From Niastella soli (GTDB lineage: Bacteria; Bacteroidota; Bacteroidia; Chitinophagales; Chitinophagaceae): a DNA stretch of 64,000 nucleotides. Of this stretch, positions 46,413 through 55,141 are shown piece after piece. How positions within the stretch are numbered: the stretch's first letter is position 1; every line of letters begins with the position of its first letter. The notes under the pieces are model-generated. The model was not told the DNA's origin and searched no databases. It saw only the letters and a program-made list of their open reading frames with translations. The DNA lies in assembly GCF_017742245.1 (NCBI RefSeq), contig NZ_JAGHKO010000004.1, positions 868,001 through 932,000 of the forward strand, in the 5' to 3' direction. Made by a program: the position numbers and the translations under genes.

Positions 46413-48860
46413 TTAATTAAAGTTCATAGTGAAAAGGACCCTTTTGTCTTTAGCTTCTCCTGCATCCATCACCCATAGTTTATCATACTTCCCTTCAGAC
46501 CATTTATCGATAAAATTATCGTAGTACTGGCTGCCGGGGTTGCCGCTTTGCCCGCCGGGATAAATGCCCCAGGCTTCAGTTTTATCAGTCAACTCAACGA
46601 TCATGCGCCAGCTTGGCCCATGAAATTGTTTGGTGGCATTGATCATATTCTCGCCGCCGCCGGTCATTAAATGAAACCGGCTTAATGGGGCCAGCCGCAG
46701 CAAATGCCTGATGCCCCCATCTTTATATTTACCCCAGTTCAGATTGGCTTTCTGATCGGCAAGGGATACCACCGGCACCGTTTTTTTGAAGGCGGCTGTT
46801 ACTACATCCCTAACCGTTTCTACCTGGTTGGTTTTTATATTGTCGGCAAATTTGAAATTCGACATGTTAAGACAATGCACCAGCGTAGCTTCGTCCGGTA
46901 CTTTAACAGGTTTGTTGGCTACTTCCAGGTCGTCGTCCCATACTTCCAACTCCAGGTTATCGAACCATAGTTGAAAAATAGCCGGAGCTTTTTCCACCGC
47001 ATCACCACGTAAATTCCAGCCACGTAAAATATCAAGGTATTTTTTTTCTTCAATGCTTAAGGTACTTTCATCTACATTGGCCATCAACAAAGGCAGGGCT
47101 GTTTCTGCAAACACATTGAAATTATCGGTTTGCATTTTTTTCATATCATCGATGGTAATACCGCTCATTTGCCGCAAATACCGGTTGATCATAATTCCCC
47201 GGTAAATGGGAAAATGCCCCCCCAGGTAATAGGGATACGAAGTATCTGCCGCCATTTGGTTGGCGCTGCTTACAAAACCACGCTCCGGATTTTCGAGATG
47301 CGGGTTTTCAGATTGTTCAATTGTTCCCTGCCACAAATAAGAAGAATCAACACCCGGCATTATGAAATCGCCCTGGCGCCGCCACTTGGCCGGAAACTCC
47401 CCCTGTTGCCAGATGGCTATATCGCCGCTTTTTGAAGCAAACACAAAGTTCTGTCCCGGGCAATGAAAGTTTTTAATGGCTTCCCGGTAATCGCCCATAT
47501 TCTTTGTGCGGTTAAGCAGATAAAAAGTCTTCAATTCATTTGACCCCTCGTGTGCTTGCCATTTTACAGCAAAGCTGTTATTGGGTGTAGTGCGTTTTTT
47601 GCCGGTAAAGGAATTATCGTATTGTACAGGGCCGAAGACGGTATAGGCAACGGTATCATAAAAAGGCAGGGCGCCTTTTATTTTAATGGTATCTATATGC
47701 AGGTCGCTGTTTACCCAGTTGCCATTGAAAAAGTATTGTTCTTTGGTTTCGTCTTTGAATTTGATATTATAATAGTCCTTCACATCGCGCTGGGCATTGG
47801 TTACCCCCCAGGAGCAGCTATCGTTAAACCCTATGATCACCGCAGGTGACCCGGGAAAACTAACTCCATACACATTGTATTGGGGAGTATGCAATTGCAT
47901 TTCGAACCAAAGGGATGGCAGGTTCAGGTCAAGGTGTGGGTCGTTACATAAAATAGGGCGGCCGCTTTTTGTTTTGGCACCGCTCACGGCCCAGTTATTA
48001 CTGCCGTTGTCTTTATCGGGTTTATCAACAGGTGTTGCATTGATGTCGGCAAACGTGTTCCATTTAAAATATATGCTGTCAGAAGAAACAGGCATTTGCG
48101 GACGTATTGCCGGCGCCGAAAAGACCTCGCCTTTGGGAATAATTGGGTCCAGTGAATCCTGCATGGTTGGGTACAGTATCTCAAAGTCTTCGCGGCTCAA
48201 AACATTGCGCACATTTGTTAATTCAAAATCATTTTCTGAACCGGTAAGACTATAGCTCATATATTTCAGGAAGAGCGCTGTCTTGTAATTGTTCCAGTGT
48301 TCGGGCACATAATTAAGCAACCGGTATTCCAGTGGCAGTTCATCGGCCGATAAATTGTTTATATAGGCATTCACCCCGGAAGTATAGGCATCGACGATGC
48401 TTTTGCTAACAGGATCGTTTTCCATGCTATCGAGTGAATGCCGGGCGCCAAATTGCATTCCTACCCGGCGCATATTACGGTCGTAATTCAAATAGTCATT
48501 GTTGGGACCAGGCCCCAGCACTTCACACAAACGGCCGGCAGCGGCATAGGTTTGAAATTCCATTTGCCAGAGGCGGAATTTTGCATGCAGATACCCCTGA
48601 ACGAAATACAGGTCCTCATCGTTCTGAGCAAATACATGTGGTACCATTCTGTCATCGAAGTACACCTGTACCTTGTCTTTGAGTTGCGGAAAATTAAGAT
48701 CAATGTTGGCATGGGCATTAACAGGCTCTGCATTCTGCCAAAATCCGGTTTGTGGACTAAGAAAACTGCCCAGGGGCGGAATGCTGCCTATAGGCTTGCT
48801 TAAGGTTACAATTAAACCCATAGTAACCACTACGGTAATAATAAATGGAATAATGCGCAT
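46413..48860 (-). CDS. Penicillin acylase family protein (N-terminal nucleophile amidase)
   Basis: An 815-aa member of peptidase family S45: made as a precursor, cut into two chains, and acting on amides such as acyl-homoserine lactones, penicillin or peptide-like substrates. N-terminal hydrophobic signal or anchor ~3-22. Chain A holds DLYFVQGYLHAKFRLWQME. The nucleophile Ser near residue 290 is in DNGSNNWAVSG, where cleavage is expected just before the Ser; then NDPHLDLNLPSLWFEM, FPGSPAVIIGFNDS and WGVTNAQRDVKDYY, all canonical. Periplasmic. First gene of the operon with the membrane and RDD genes. Confidence 0.92.
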   Translation of the reverse strand: MRIIPFIITVVVTMGLIVTLSKPIGSIPPLGSFLSPQTGFWQNAEPVNAHANIDLNFPQLKDKVQVYFDDRMVPHVFAQNDEDLYFVQGYLHAKFRLWQMEFQTYAAAGRLCEVLGPGPNNDYLNYDRNMRRVGMQFGARHSLDSMENDPVSKSIVDAYTSGVNAYINNLSADELPLEYRLLNYVPEHWNNYKTALFLKYMSYSLTGSENDFELTNVRNVLSREDFEILYPTMQDSLDPIIPKGEVFSAPAIRPQMPVSSDSIYFKWNTFADINATPVDKPDKDNGSNNWAVSGAKTKSGRPILCNDPHLDLNLPSLWFEMQLHTPQYNVYGVSFPGSPAVIIGFNDSCSWGVTNAQRDVKDYYNIKFKDETKEQYFFNGNWVNSDLHIDTIKIKGALPFYDTVAYTVFGPVQYDNSFTGKKRTTPNNSFAVKWQAHEGSNELKTFYLLNRTKNMGDYREAIKNFHCPGQNFVFASKSGDIAIWQQGEFPAKWRRQGDFIMPGVDSSYLWQGTIEQSENPHLENPERGFVSSANQMAADTSYPYYLGGHFPIYRGIMINRYLRQMSGITIDDMKKMQTDNFNVFAETALPLLMANVDESTLSIEEKKYLDILRGWNLRGDAVEKAPAIFQLWFDNLELEVWDDDLEVANKPVKVPDEATLVHCLNMSNFKFADNIKTNQVETVRDVVTAAFKKTVPVVSLADQKANLNWGKYKDGGIRHLLRLAPLSRFHLMTGGGENMINATKQFHGPSWRMIVELTDKTEAWGIYPGGQSGNPGSQYYDNFIDKWSEGKYDKLWVMDAGEAKDKRVLFTMNFN

Positions 48861-49089
48861 ATTGCTAATTCACATCAGGGATTAGAAGGATTTTTTAAAA
48901 GTAGTGTATTTTTTTTAATTACCTGTTAACGCATCTCTTCTGCTACAAGCAATTAGCACTTATTCCCATTGATAAGCGCTTATTTAAATGTGTGAAAACT
49001 ACCACAAAGTTGTATTGTAAGGACCACTGCTAATTCTGACATTTGTAGTGTGATCTAAAGCAGTATATGCTTTAAAAAAATGAAATGAG

Positions 49090-49173
49090 ATGGAAGCCCG
49101 GATCTATCAACGAAAAAAGAGAGTGCTGGCTTTGTTATTTGCCGGGCTAATATTAATCGCATTATTTGTATAG
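49090..49173 (+). CDS. Possible 27-aa single-span membrane peptide
   Basis: Short ORF, reading MEARIYQRKKRVLALLFAGL then ILIALFV. A basic N-terminus (five Arg/Lys in residues 4-11) is followed by an unbroken 16-residue hydrophobic helix, the usual form of small inner-membrane proteins. A purine stretch precedes the ATG, and an intrinsic terminator follows 87 bp after the stop, with no other gene before it. Coding status rests on composition and context only; it could instead be part of a small RNA. Confidence 0.4.
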   Translation: MEARIYQRKKRVLALLFAGLILIALFV

Positions 49174-49259
49174 CAATTATACATTCAAGTTGTTCGCAGT
49201 TCAGTAGTCATCAGCAATCGTTTAGTTCATCAACCTTAGAGGTTACAGTCCGTGGTACC

Positions 49260-49292
49260 GAATCCCGCCGCAAGGTGGGATTCTCTTTTTTA
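49260..49292 (+). terminator. Terminator after the 27-aa ORF
   Basis: GAATCCC and GGGATTC pair over a CCGCAAGG-containing loop, followed by TCTTTTTT. No larger gene precedes it on this strand. Confidence 0.88.
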
Positions 49293-49437
49293 TCTAATTC
49301 CACCCGATGGTCCCGTTTCAGGGCCGCACCACCAGCCCGAATCTGCCGTTCGGGCATAAACCAGGATGTAATTCCTGAAATTGTAGTAACTTACTCATCA
49401 GTTCTTTTCATTATTCGTCACCTAAATATTGTTTGCT

Positions 49438-49920
49438 ATGAAAAAGACAGCCTTTTACGCCATGGCAATGCTACTGGTTCCATGGCTGTCCTGTACCAAT
49501 CATCCGGTACAGAACATTGCAAGTCCGCCAATGAATACAGGTGAAAATGCTAAAATGATACTCCCGCCCGTGAAAGACACTGTGCTGGCCAGCGGTAGAA
49601 AGAACATTTATCTCGCCGGACTACGCACTAAACAAGGATTTTTTACAGAACGTTACATCTTCCCACCCGGTTATAAAGGCATGCCGCATGTACATAATTC
49701 CGATCTGTATATAACCATCTTAAGCGGCTCGGCCCATATTGTTCAGGAAAAGAAATTCGATACTACAGCTCCTTCCATTGCATATGGCCCTGGCAGTTTT
49801 GTAGTGATCAAAGCCGATCAGCCGCATTTTGAATGGTTTACACAGGAATGTACCATGCAGGTATCGGGTATAGGTCCCAATGAAACTTATTATTTACCGG
49901 AAGAACCAACTAAGAAGTAG
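49438..49920 (+). CDS. Cupin-domain lipoprotein
   Basis: A 160-aa protein. Signal with lipobox-like WLSC at ~16-19 (MLLVPWLSCTNHP), so likely a lipoprotein. The rest is a single cupin barrel: FPPGYKGMPHVHNSDLYITIL carries the first metal-binding His motif, and GSFVVIKADQPHFEWF the second. A sugar-binding, metal-binding or dioxygenase role is possible; none can be chosen. The ATG at 49438 is used; the TTG at 49429 adds three residues. Its TAG stop adjoins the GTTTGTAG repeat element. Confidence 0.85.
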   Translation: MKKTAFYAMAMLLVPWLSCTNHPVQNIASPPMNTGENAKMILPPVKDTVLASGRKNIYLAGLRTKQGFFTERYIFPPGYKGMPHVHNSDLYITILSGSAHIVQEKKFDTTAPSIAYGPGSFVVIKADQPHFEWFTQECTMQVSGIGPNETYYLPEEPTKK

Positions 49921-50018
49921 GTTTGTAGTTTGTGGTTGCTGCCGCGCTTTGAGGCTCGTAATTAATTTTGAACTTCGAATTGAAGAACAACAAACCACAA
50001 ACAACACACTACAAACAG
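49921..50018. repeat. GTTTGTAG element, copy 1 (left of bioF-miaE)
   Basis: Starts GTTTGTAGTTTGTGGTTGCT directly after the cupin TAG and ends CACTACAAACAG at the bioF stop. Positions 49921-49954 are identical, in inverse orientation, to 51849-51882. The two ends of the element are themselves inverted (GTTTGTGGTT versus AACCACAAAC-type). Confidence 0.93.
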
Positions 50019-51106
50019 TTAATAACTTCTTCAACCTGTTGCAACGTATTAAACGCATGTAATACAATCCGCAATCTCTCCTTTCCGGAAGGAACCGTAG
50101 GATATAATATGGGGCGAATATCGAGGCCGGCTGACTGTAATGCACCGGCTACCTTTTTCACGGCATCATTGCCGGGGATGATCGCTATTTGTATAGGCGT
50201 ATGGGAAACCAGCTTCTCCCAGGGCATGGTTGCCTGCTGAAAGGTATTGATCAATTGTTGCAAATGCGCCCGTTCCTTATTCATCCCGGGGAATAACTCA
50301 TATGCACAACGTATTGCAGCCACACTTGCTTCGGGCAGGGACGTACTGTATATAAACGACCGGCAAAAATTCACCAGATAATTGCGCAACTGCTCACTGC
50401 CCAGTACAATGGCGCCATGGCAACCTACGGCCTTGCCAAATGTATGAACGCGGGCAAAACAGGCTGTTTGCAGGTTAAGCTGTTGTACCAATCCAGCTCC
50501 TTTTACGCCTACCACACCTGTAGCATGCGCTTCATCCACTATCAGGTGGGCGCCATATTGCTGACATAAGGCGCTGATCTCGATAAGAGGGGCCATATCA
50601 CCATCCATGGAAAATACGGATTCCGTTACCACGAAAATGGTACCGGTTGCGGCCTGTAATCTTTTTTCCAGGTCGGCCAGGTCGTTATGCTTAAAAGCAA
50701 AAGACTGTGCAAAACTCAATCGGATGCCATCGCGTAAGGAGGCATGGCTTAAATAATCGTAAATGATAGTATCGCCGCGCTGGGGAACACAACTTAACAA
50801 ACCCAGGTTGGCATCGTAACCCGAATTAAAGATCAAACCGGCTTCGGCCTCATGAAAGGCCGCCAGTATTTTTTCGGTTTCTTCTACCAACGTATAATTA
50901 CCGGCCAGCAACCGGGAACCGGTTGAACCGTGCCGGTATCCCTCAGGGGCATCTTTGCCCAATTGTTTTTCAATGAGCTGGTTGTGTACAATTCCCAGGT
51001 AATCGTTTGAACAAAAATCGGTTTTACCATCGGGCAATAACAGCCTGCGGAATGCATTTTGCGCCTGCCGTTCATTGAGCTTTTTAAGTAGAAAGTTGTC
51101 GTTCAT
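50009..51106 (-). CDS. bioF: 8-amino-7-oxononanoate synthase (BioF)
   Basis: PLP enzyme joining pimeloyl thioester and alanine in biotin synthesis, 365 aa. Landmarks: FCSNDYLG, GSTGSRLLAGN, His121 stacking on PLP in YLSHAS, VTESVFSMDGD, Asp191 and His194 in VDEAHATGV, and Schiff-base Lys225 in HTFGKAVGCHGA. Related alpha-oxoamine synthases (KBL, SPT) share the fold, but the length and HTFGKAVG favour BioF. The ATG at 51106 fits the family start better than the upstream 51145. No other bio genes nearby. The stop TAG belongs to a repeat element. Confidence 0.92.
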   Translation of the reverse strand: MNDNFLLKKLNERQAQNAFRRLLLPDGKTDFCSNDYLGIVHNQLIEKQLGKDAPEGYRHGSTGSRLLAGNYTLVEETEKILAAFHEAEAGLIFNSGYDANLGLLSCVPQRGDTIIYDYLSHASLRDGIRLSFAQSFAFKHNDLADLEKRLQAATGTIFVVTESVFSMDGDMAPLIEISALCQQYGAHLIVDEAHATGVVGVKGAGLVQQLNLQTACFARVHTFGKAVGCHGAIVLGSEQLRNYLVNFCRSFIYSTSLPEASVAAIRCAYELFPGMNKERAHLQQLINTFQQATMPWEKLVSHTPIQIAIIPGNDAVKKVAGALQSAGLDIRPILYPTVPSGKERLRIVLHAFNTLQQVEEVINCL

Positions 51107-51142
51107 AATTAATAGCTTAACCGTGCCACGGTTCGGGCAAAG

Positions 51143-51150
51143 CAAATATA
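51143..51150 (-). promoter_or_regulatory. -7 element TATATTTG of bioF
   Basis: Perfect TAnnTTTG on the reverse strand, 36 bp before the ATG at 51106; it lies downstream of the alternative start at 51145's reading region and supports 51106. Confidence 0.6.
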
Positions 51151-51164
51151 TCGCACTTACGTGT

Positions 51165-51172
51165 TAACTTTG
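51165..51172 (+). promoter_or_regulatory. -7 element TAACTTTG of miaE
   Basis: Perfect TAnnTTTG only 8 bp before the ATG at 51181, so the transcript would have almost no leader. It overlaps the alternative GTG start at 51172, which is therefore unlikely. Confidence 0.6.
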
Positions 51173-51180
51173 TGCACTTT

Positions 51181-51789
51181 ATGAGCACTACCAACGATAC
51201 TAAGAATATTCTGGGCCTGCACCTGCCCACCGATCCACGCTGGGTGAACCTGGCCGAATTATCACTGGAGTACATTCTTACCGACCACGCCTATTGTGAA
51301 CAAAAAGCAGCCACCAGCTGCATCTCACTTATTCAGCGGTACAGCGAATTAGAAAAACTGGTGACAGATCTGGCGCCCATTGTTACCGAAGAATGGGGGC
51401 ATTTCCGCCTGGTACTGGCAGAGTTGCAAAAACGCAACCTTAAATTAGGTAAACAACGTAAGGACGAATATGTAAATCAATTACAGGTATTTCAAAAAAA
51501 AGACGGGAGCCCCGAACAGCGCCTGCTGGATAAACTATTGATCTTCGCCCTGATCGAGGCCCGCAGCTGCGAACGTTTTAAACGCCTCAGCGAAGGGCTC
51601 GATGATGAATACCTGCGTAACTTCTATCGCCGCTTTATGGAAAGCGAAGCCGGCCATTACCATTTATTTATTGAACTGGCAGAAACATATGTCGATAAAC
51701 CTACTGTTCGCAAAAGGTGGCAGGAATGGCTCACCTTTGAAGCGGATCTAATTCAAAAACTGGAAGTGCGGGGAGATAGAATGCATTAG
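51181..51789 (+). CDS. miaE: tRNA-(ms2io6A)-hydroxylase MiaE
   Basis: Diiron monooxygenase that hydroxylates the isopentenyl group of 2-methylthio-i6A37 in tRNA, 202 aa. A ferritin-like four-helix bundle with the iron ligands in two pairs: an E in DHAYCEQKAATS, then EEWGHF (ExxH), an E in EARSCERF, and ESEAGHYH (ExxH). Length and the HLPTDPRWVNLAE start match MiaE-like proteins. Divergent from bioF with a 74-bp gap; promoter -7 box next to the ATG. Its TAG stop opens copy 2 of the GTTTGTAG element. Confidence 0.93.
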   Translation: MSTTNDTKNILGLHLPTDPRWVNLAELSLEYILTDHAYCEQKAATSCISLIQRYSELEKLVTDLAPIVTEEWGHFRLVLAELQKRNLKLGKQRKDEYVNQLQVFQKKDGSPEQRLLDKLLIFALIEARSCERFKRLSEGLDDEYLRNFYRRFMESEAGHYHLFIELAETYVDKPTVRKRWQEWLTFEADLIQKLEVRGDRMH

Positions 51790-51885
51790 CTTGTTTGTGG
51801 TTTGCGGTTTGTTGTTCTTTAGTGCATGGGCTCAAAATTAATTTTGAACCTCAAAGCGCGGCAGCAACCACAAACTACAAACTGA
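51790..51885. repeat. GTTTGTAG element, copy 2 (right of bioF-miaE)
   Basis: Inverse copy of 49921-50018. Starts CTTGTTTGTGGTTTGCGG after the miaE TAG; ends CACAAACTACAAAC at the SMUG2 stop. The identical core is 51849-51882, complement of 49921-49954. Confidence 0.93.
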
Positions 51886-52573
51886 TTCTAAGTTTCTCTA
51901 CATACACCTTAACAAACTCATCGATCTTCTTTCTGCGATATTGCATTACCCAACGAGGATGTGGCAATGGAATGATCTCTTTAAAGAACTGATGTTTAGC
52001 ATTTAATTTTTGAAAGATCTTGTAATTGGTGCCTTCGCCCAAACAATAACATACATCCCTGGTAGTAGCAATGGTATCCAACTGCTCGCGAATGCACTTT
52101 AAAATAAACGGTTCGCTGTCTTTAAGCAATTCCTTATCGTCGTAATAATTCAGGTTAACGCCATCTTTTGTAAAACCCAGCGGTGATAAAGCCGTTATAT
52201 AAAAATCGTAATAAAAAGCTTCAGGCCCACCGTAGGCAGCTATCACGTCATATACAAACAGCGACGACAATTCCGCCTTTTTAGGCAGATCGCTTTCAAT
52301 ACCACAAATCTCTTTCAGCCGGATAGGATCGGTAAAAGGGACCCCTGTAACCCCGGCGCCAAACCGCCCGGGATTGATCCCAAATATGAACTTACGCGGA
52401 TGATGGTCCTTATAAAATTTATTGTAGAATGTTTCCGCTAATTGCAAAGCAACTGCATCGGAAAACGGGTTCATGATGGCCACACCAGCTGGCAAGGTGA
52501 GTGCCGGCTTCAGGTTTTTATAAAATTCCAGTATTGCATACGATTGCGTAAGATTTTGACCGGTGGCTTTCAT
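51875..52573 (-). CDS. SMUG2-type DNA glycosylase (DUF4918)
   Basis: A 232-aa protein of the uracil-DNA-glycosylase superfamily, SMUG2/DUF4918 branch, expected to remove damaged or deaminated bases from DNA. Motif 1 GINPGRFGAGVTGVPFTDP, the pocket segment FYITALSPLGFTKDGVNLNYYDD, and motif 2 LPHPRWVMQYRRK with its conserved His-Pro. Two tryptophan/tyrosine-flanked loops suit base flipping. Convergent with miaE, separated by the repeat element whose TAG serves as its stop. Confidence 0.9.
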   Translation of the reverse strand: MKATGQNLTQSYAILEFYKNLKPALTLPAGVAIMNPFSDAVALQLAETFYNKFYKDHHPRKFIFGINPGRFGAGVTGVPFTDPIRLKEICGIESDLPKKAELSSLFVYDVIAAYGGPEAFYYDFYITALSPLGFTKDGVNLNYYDDKELLKDSEPFILKCIREQLDTIATTRDVCYCLGEGTNYKIFQKLNAKHQFFKEIIPLPHPRWVMQYRRKKIDEFVKVYVEKLRISL

Positions 52574-52625
52574 GTTCCCTAATTTGGTATTTTGGTAGCA
52601 TCAAATTCCCTGTAAAAATAAGGCT

Positions 52626-53978
52626 ATGAACCGAAGATCATTTGTCAAAAATACCGGACTGGCAGCAGCTGGTTTTGCCATTTTACCAACCACACAATCG
52701 TTCACCGCACCCGACCCTGTTGTTAAATTAGGGATCATAGGTGTTGGTTTACGCGGACAAAACCACCTTAACAATGCGCTTCAGCGGAAAGATGTAAGCA
52801 TAGTGGCCATTTGTGATATCGATGACCGCATGCTCGAAATGGCAACCAACCTGATCCAAAAATCCGGGAAACCTATGCCTAAGGTATTTAAGGGCGATCC
52901 CAATGCCTGGAAAAAGTTACTGGAATTAAAAGAGCTCGATGGCGTGATCATTGCCACGCCCTGGGAATGGCACACGCCCATGATCATTGGCAGTCTGGAA
53001 GCCGGAATAAAATATGTAGGCACCGAAGTTATGCTGGGTATTACGTTGCAAGACCACTGGGATGTGGTTAAAGCAGCCGAACACCACAACGCCCAGGTGA
53101 TGATGTTGGAAAATGTTTGTTACCGGCGCGATGTAATGGCCATCCTGAATATGGTAAGGCAGGGCTTGTTTGGCGAACTGATCCATTTACAGGGCGGCTA
53201 TCAGCACGATCTGCGCGCTGTTAAATTCAATAACGGTACACAAGCCTATGGCGGTGGTGTGGAATTTGGCGAGAAAGCATTTTCTGAAGCCCGCTGGCGA
53301 ACTGAACATTCCGTTCATCGCAATGGCGATTTGTACCCTACTCATGGTATTGGTCCCGTAGCTGAAATGATCAACATTAACCGGGGCAACCGGTTTGTAT
53401 CTCTTTCTTCTTTTGCCAGCAAAACACGCGGATTACATGAATACATTGTAAAGAATGGTGGCGAACAACACCCCAATGCAAAAGTGCAATTCCAATTAGG
53501 CGATGTTGTTACTACGAATATCCGTTGCGCCAATGGGGAGACCATACTGCTGCACCATGATACCAATCTGCCCCGCCCCTACTCGCTGGGTTTCCGCGTA
53601 CAGGGCACACATGGCATCTGGATGGATGTGAATCACTCCCTCTATATTGAAGGCATGAGTAAAACCAATGATGCCTGGGAAGATGCCAAAAGCTGGCTCG
53701 AAAAATATGACCATCCATTATGGAAGAAATATGGTTCCGGGGCCGAAGGTGCGGGTCATGGCGGTATGGATTTCTTTGTACTGCATGCATTTGTTGAATC
53801 TATAAAACGTAAGACCGCCACACCACTGGATGTATATGATGCAGCCGCCTGGAGTGCTATTACCCCCCTGAGCGAACAAAGCATAGAACTGGGTAATCAA
53901 ACAGTAGAGTTCCCCGACTTTACGTCAGGGCAGTGGATGTACAGGAAAAATACGTTTGCTTTGAACGATGAATATTGA
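52626..53978 (+). CDS. Gfo/Idh/MocA-family oxidoreductase with Tat signal
   Basis: NAD(P)-dependent oxidoreductase-like protein, 450 aa. N-terminal twin-arginine-like signal (NRRSFVKNTGLAAAGFA), as in many exported Bacteroidota members. Rossmann domain from ~32: KLGIIGVGLRGQNHLNN, VAICDIDDRML, VIIATPWEWH, and the EVMLGITLQDH stretch where the EKP of the family is replaced. C-terminal alpha/beta domain from ~170. Exported members are often glycoside hydrolases of family 109 or sugar dehydrogenases; the substrate is unknown. Divergent from the SMUG2 gene, alone. Confidence 0.88.
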   Translation: MNRRSFVKNTGLAAAGFAILPTTQSFTAPDPVVKLGIIGVGLRGQNHLNNALQRKDVSIVAICDIDDRMLEMATNLIQKSGKPMPKVFKGDPNAWKKLLELKELDGVIIATPWEWHTPMIIGSLEAGIKYVGTEVMLGITLQDHWDVVKAAEHHNAQVMMLENVCYRRDVMAILNMVRQGLFGELIHLQGGYQHDLRAVKFNNGTQAYGGGVEFGEKAFSEARWRTEHSVHRNGDLYPTHGIGPVAEMININRGNRFVSLSSFASKTRGLHEYIVKNGGEQHPNAKVQFQLGDVVTTNIRCANGETILLHHDTNLPRPYSLGFRVQGTHGIWMDVNHSLYIEGMSKTNDAWEDAKSWLEKYDHPLWKKYGSGAEGAGHGGMDFFVLHAFVESIKRKTATPLDVYDAAAWSAITPLSEQSIELGNQTVEFPDFTSGQWMYRKNTFALNDEY

Positions 53979-54112
53979 TGGTGAGTGGTGAGTTGTCAGT
54001 TGTGAGTGGGTTCGCGAAATTTATAGATTTCCGAAGAATCAATGGACTCGCTATTTTTCAAGCTTTCCGAAAAACGGGAACCAACTCACAACTCACCTCT
54101 CACAACTGACTA
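53979..54112. repeat. GTGAGTG-type inverted repeat between convergent genes
   Basis: Left: GGTGAGTGGTGAGTTGTCAG, then TTGTGAGTGGGTTCGCGAA. Right, reverse strand: GTCAGTTGTGAGAGGTGAGT, then TGTGAGTTGG. Arms of about 30 bp built from GTGAGTT/GTGAGTG words around a ~70-nt centre. Confidence 0.9.
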
Positions 54113-54114
54113 TA

Positions 54115-55119
54115 TTATTGTAAAAAGTATCTAATATCTTCATCCAGGTTTAGAAACGGGTATTTCCGTTGCAATTCCTGCGCCTTCTCCAGGTGGGCCC
54201 TTAAAAACTTCTTATGCGCTTCGGTAGCCGGTTGAAACGGTTTGTGTTTACGGGCTATTACGATCTTCTTTATTTCTTCTGCCAGTTGCTGCGCTTTCTC
54301 ATCTACAAAATGCCGCATGAATTTATCGAGCACAAAAGAGGTAGCCTGGTAGTTCGGATGTACCATGTCGATGTCGTAAAAACGGTAATCGCGTAATACA
54401 TCTATCACCAGCTCATAGGCAGGAAAGTAATATAGCTTATCAAATTTATTAACAAGATGGTGAACCACTTCTATTAACCGGGCTTTGCTTCGGTTATTAT
54501 CAATAACGCCATCGCGTATATGACGCACCGGGCTTACCGTAAAGATCACTTTTATATTAGGGTTGAACTGGAACAACTGGTGTAAACAGTTGTCGAGCAT
54601 GGTAGTGGTTTCTTCTATTGAAAGCAGGTGTTTGTTGAACCAGCCCGCTGGTGTACGATGGTTGTTGGCCACGGCGCCCCGTACGGCGCCCCGCCGGAAA
54701 GCAACGGGTACCTGTTCCGTTAACCGGTATGAAAAAGAAGTGCCTAAGGTTATAACAAGCCAGTTGGCTGTTTTCAAAAACTGATGCGCTTCCTGTTGTG
54801 AAGCATTAATGCCACGCAGGCATTCCTGCAAGTCAGTTTTGGAAAACCGGCTATGGTGTTGCCAGCTTTGCCACACTTCGTTATAGTAAAAAAGCTCTTC
54901 GGTTTGATATTGTTTGTTCTGAATATAGGAAACCAGGCTGCTCACTACACTGGCCGGGTCAAACAAAATCCCATTGGGATTTTGCAGCACACTGAATTTA
55001 AGTTCATCTAGCTTATCACCTATATGCTCAGTAAAGCATGATCCCATTAAAAGGATGTTGTCCTGGTAGTTGATGGGATTCGACAAAGTGGAGATCTGAA
55101 TCGGTATCGTTAGGTCCAT
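54115..55119 (-). CDS. GSCFA-domain protein
   Basis: A 334-aa protein of the GSCFA family, named after the motif seen here as GSCFTEHIG (~26-34); an SGNH-like hydrolase-type family with unknown substrate. Other family stretches: NPNGILFDPASVV, WLVITLGTSFSYRL, FTVSPVRHIRDG with its His and YYFPAYELVIDVLRDYRFYDIDMVHPN. Start: AGGGAG lies 6-8 bp before the ATG at 55119; the GTG at 55125 overlaps that site and is rejected. HMG-CoA lyase gene ends 22 bp upstream, so an operon is likely. Confidence 0.88.
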   Translation of the reverse strand: MDLTIPIQISTLSNPINYQDNILLMGSCFTEHIGDKLDELKFSVLQNPNGILFDPASVVSSLVSYIQNKQYQTEELFYYNEVWQSWQHHSRFSKTDLQECLRGINASQQEAHQFLKTANWLVITLGTSFSYRLTEQVPVAFRRGAVRGAVANNHRTPAGWFNKHLLSIEETTTMLDNCLHQLFQFNPNIKVIFTVSPVRHIRDGVIDNNRSKARLIEVVHHLVNKFDKLYYFPAYELVIDVLRDYRFYDIDMVHPNYQATSFVLDKFMRHFVDEKAQQLAEEIKKIVIARKHKPFQPATEAHKKFLRAHLEKAQELQRKYPFLNLDEDIRYFLQ

Positions 55120-55141
55120 AATCACTCCCTAATAGTGATTT

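Larger units (their letters stand above)
48861..49437 (+). other. Intergenic region with small ORF and terminator
   Basis: About 575 bp between the divergent acylase and cupin genes. It contains a 27-codon membrane-type ORF (49090-49173) and a clear terminator (49260-49292), so at least one short independent transcript is likely. Nothing else recognised. Confidence 0.5.

Noticed and set aside
49921-51885. Insertion sequence or transposon around bioF-miaE
   Set aside because: The inverted copies flank ordinary metabolic genes, there is no transposase, and similar elements occur singly at many gene ends.
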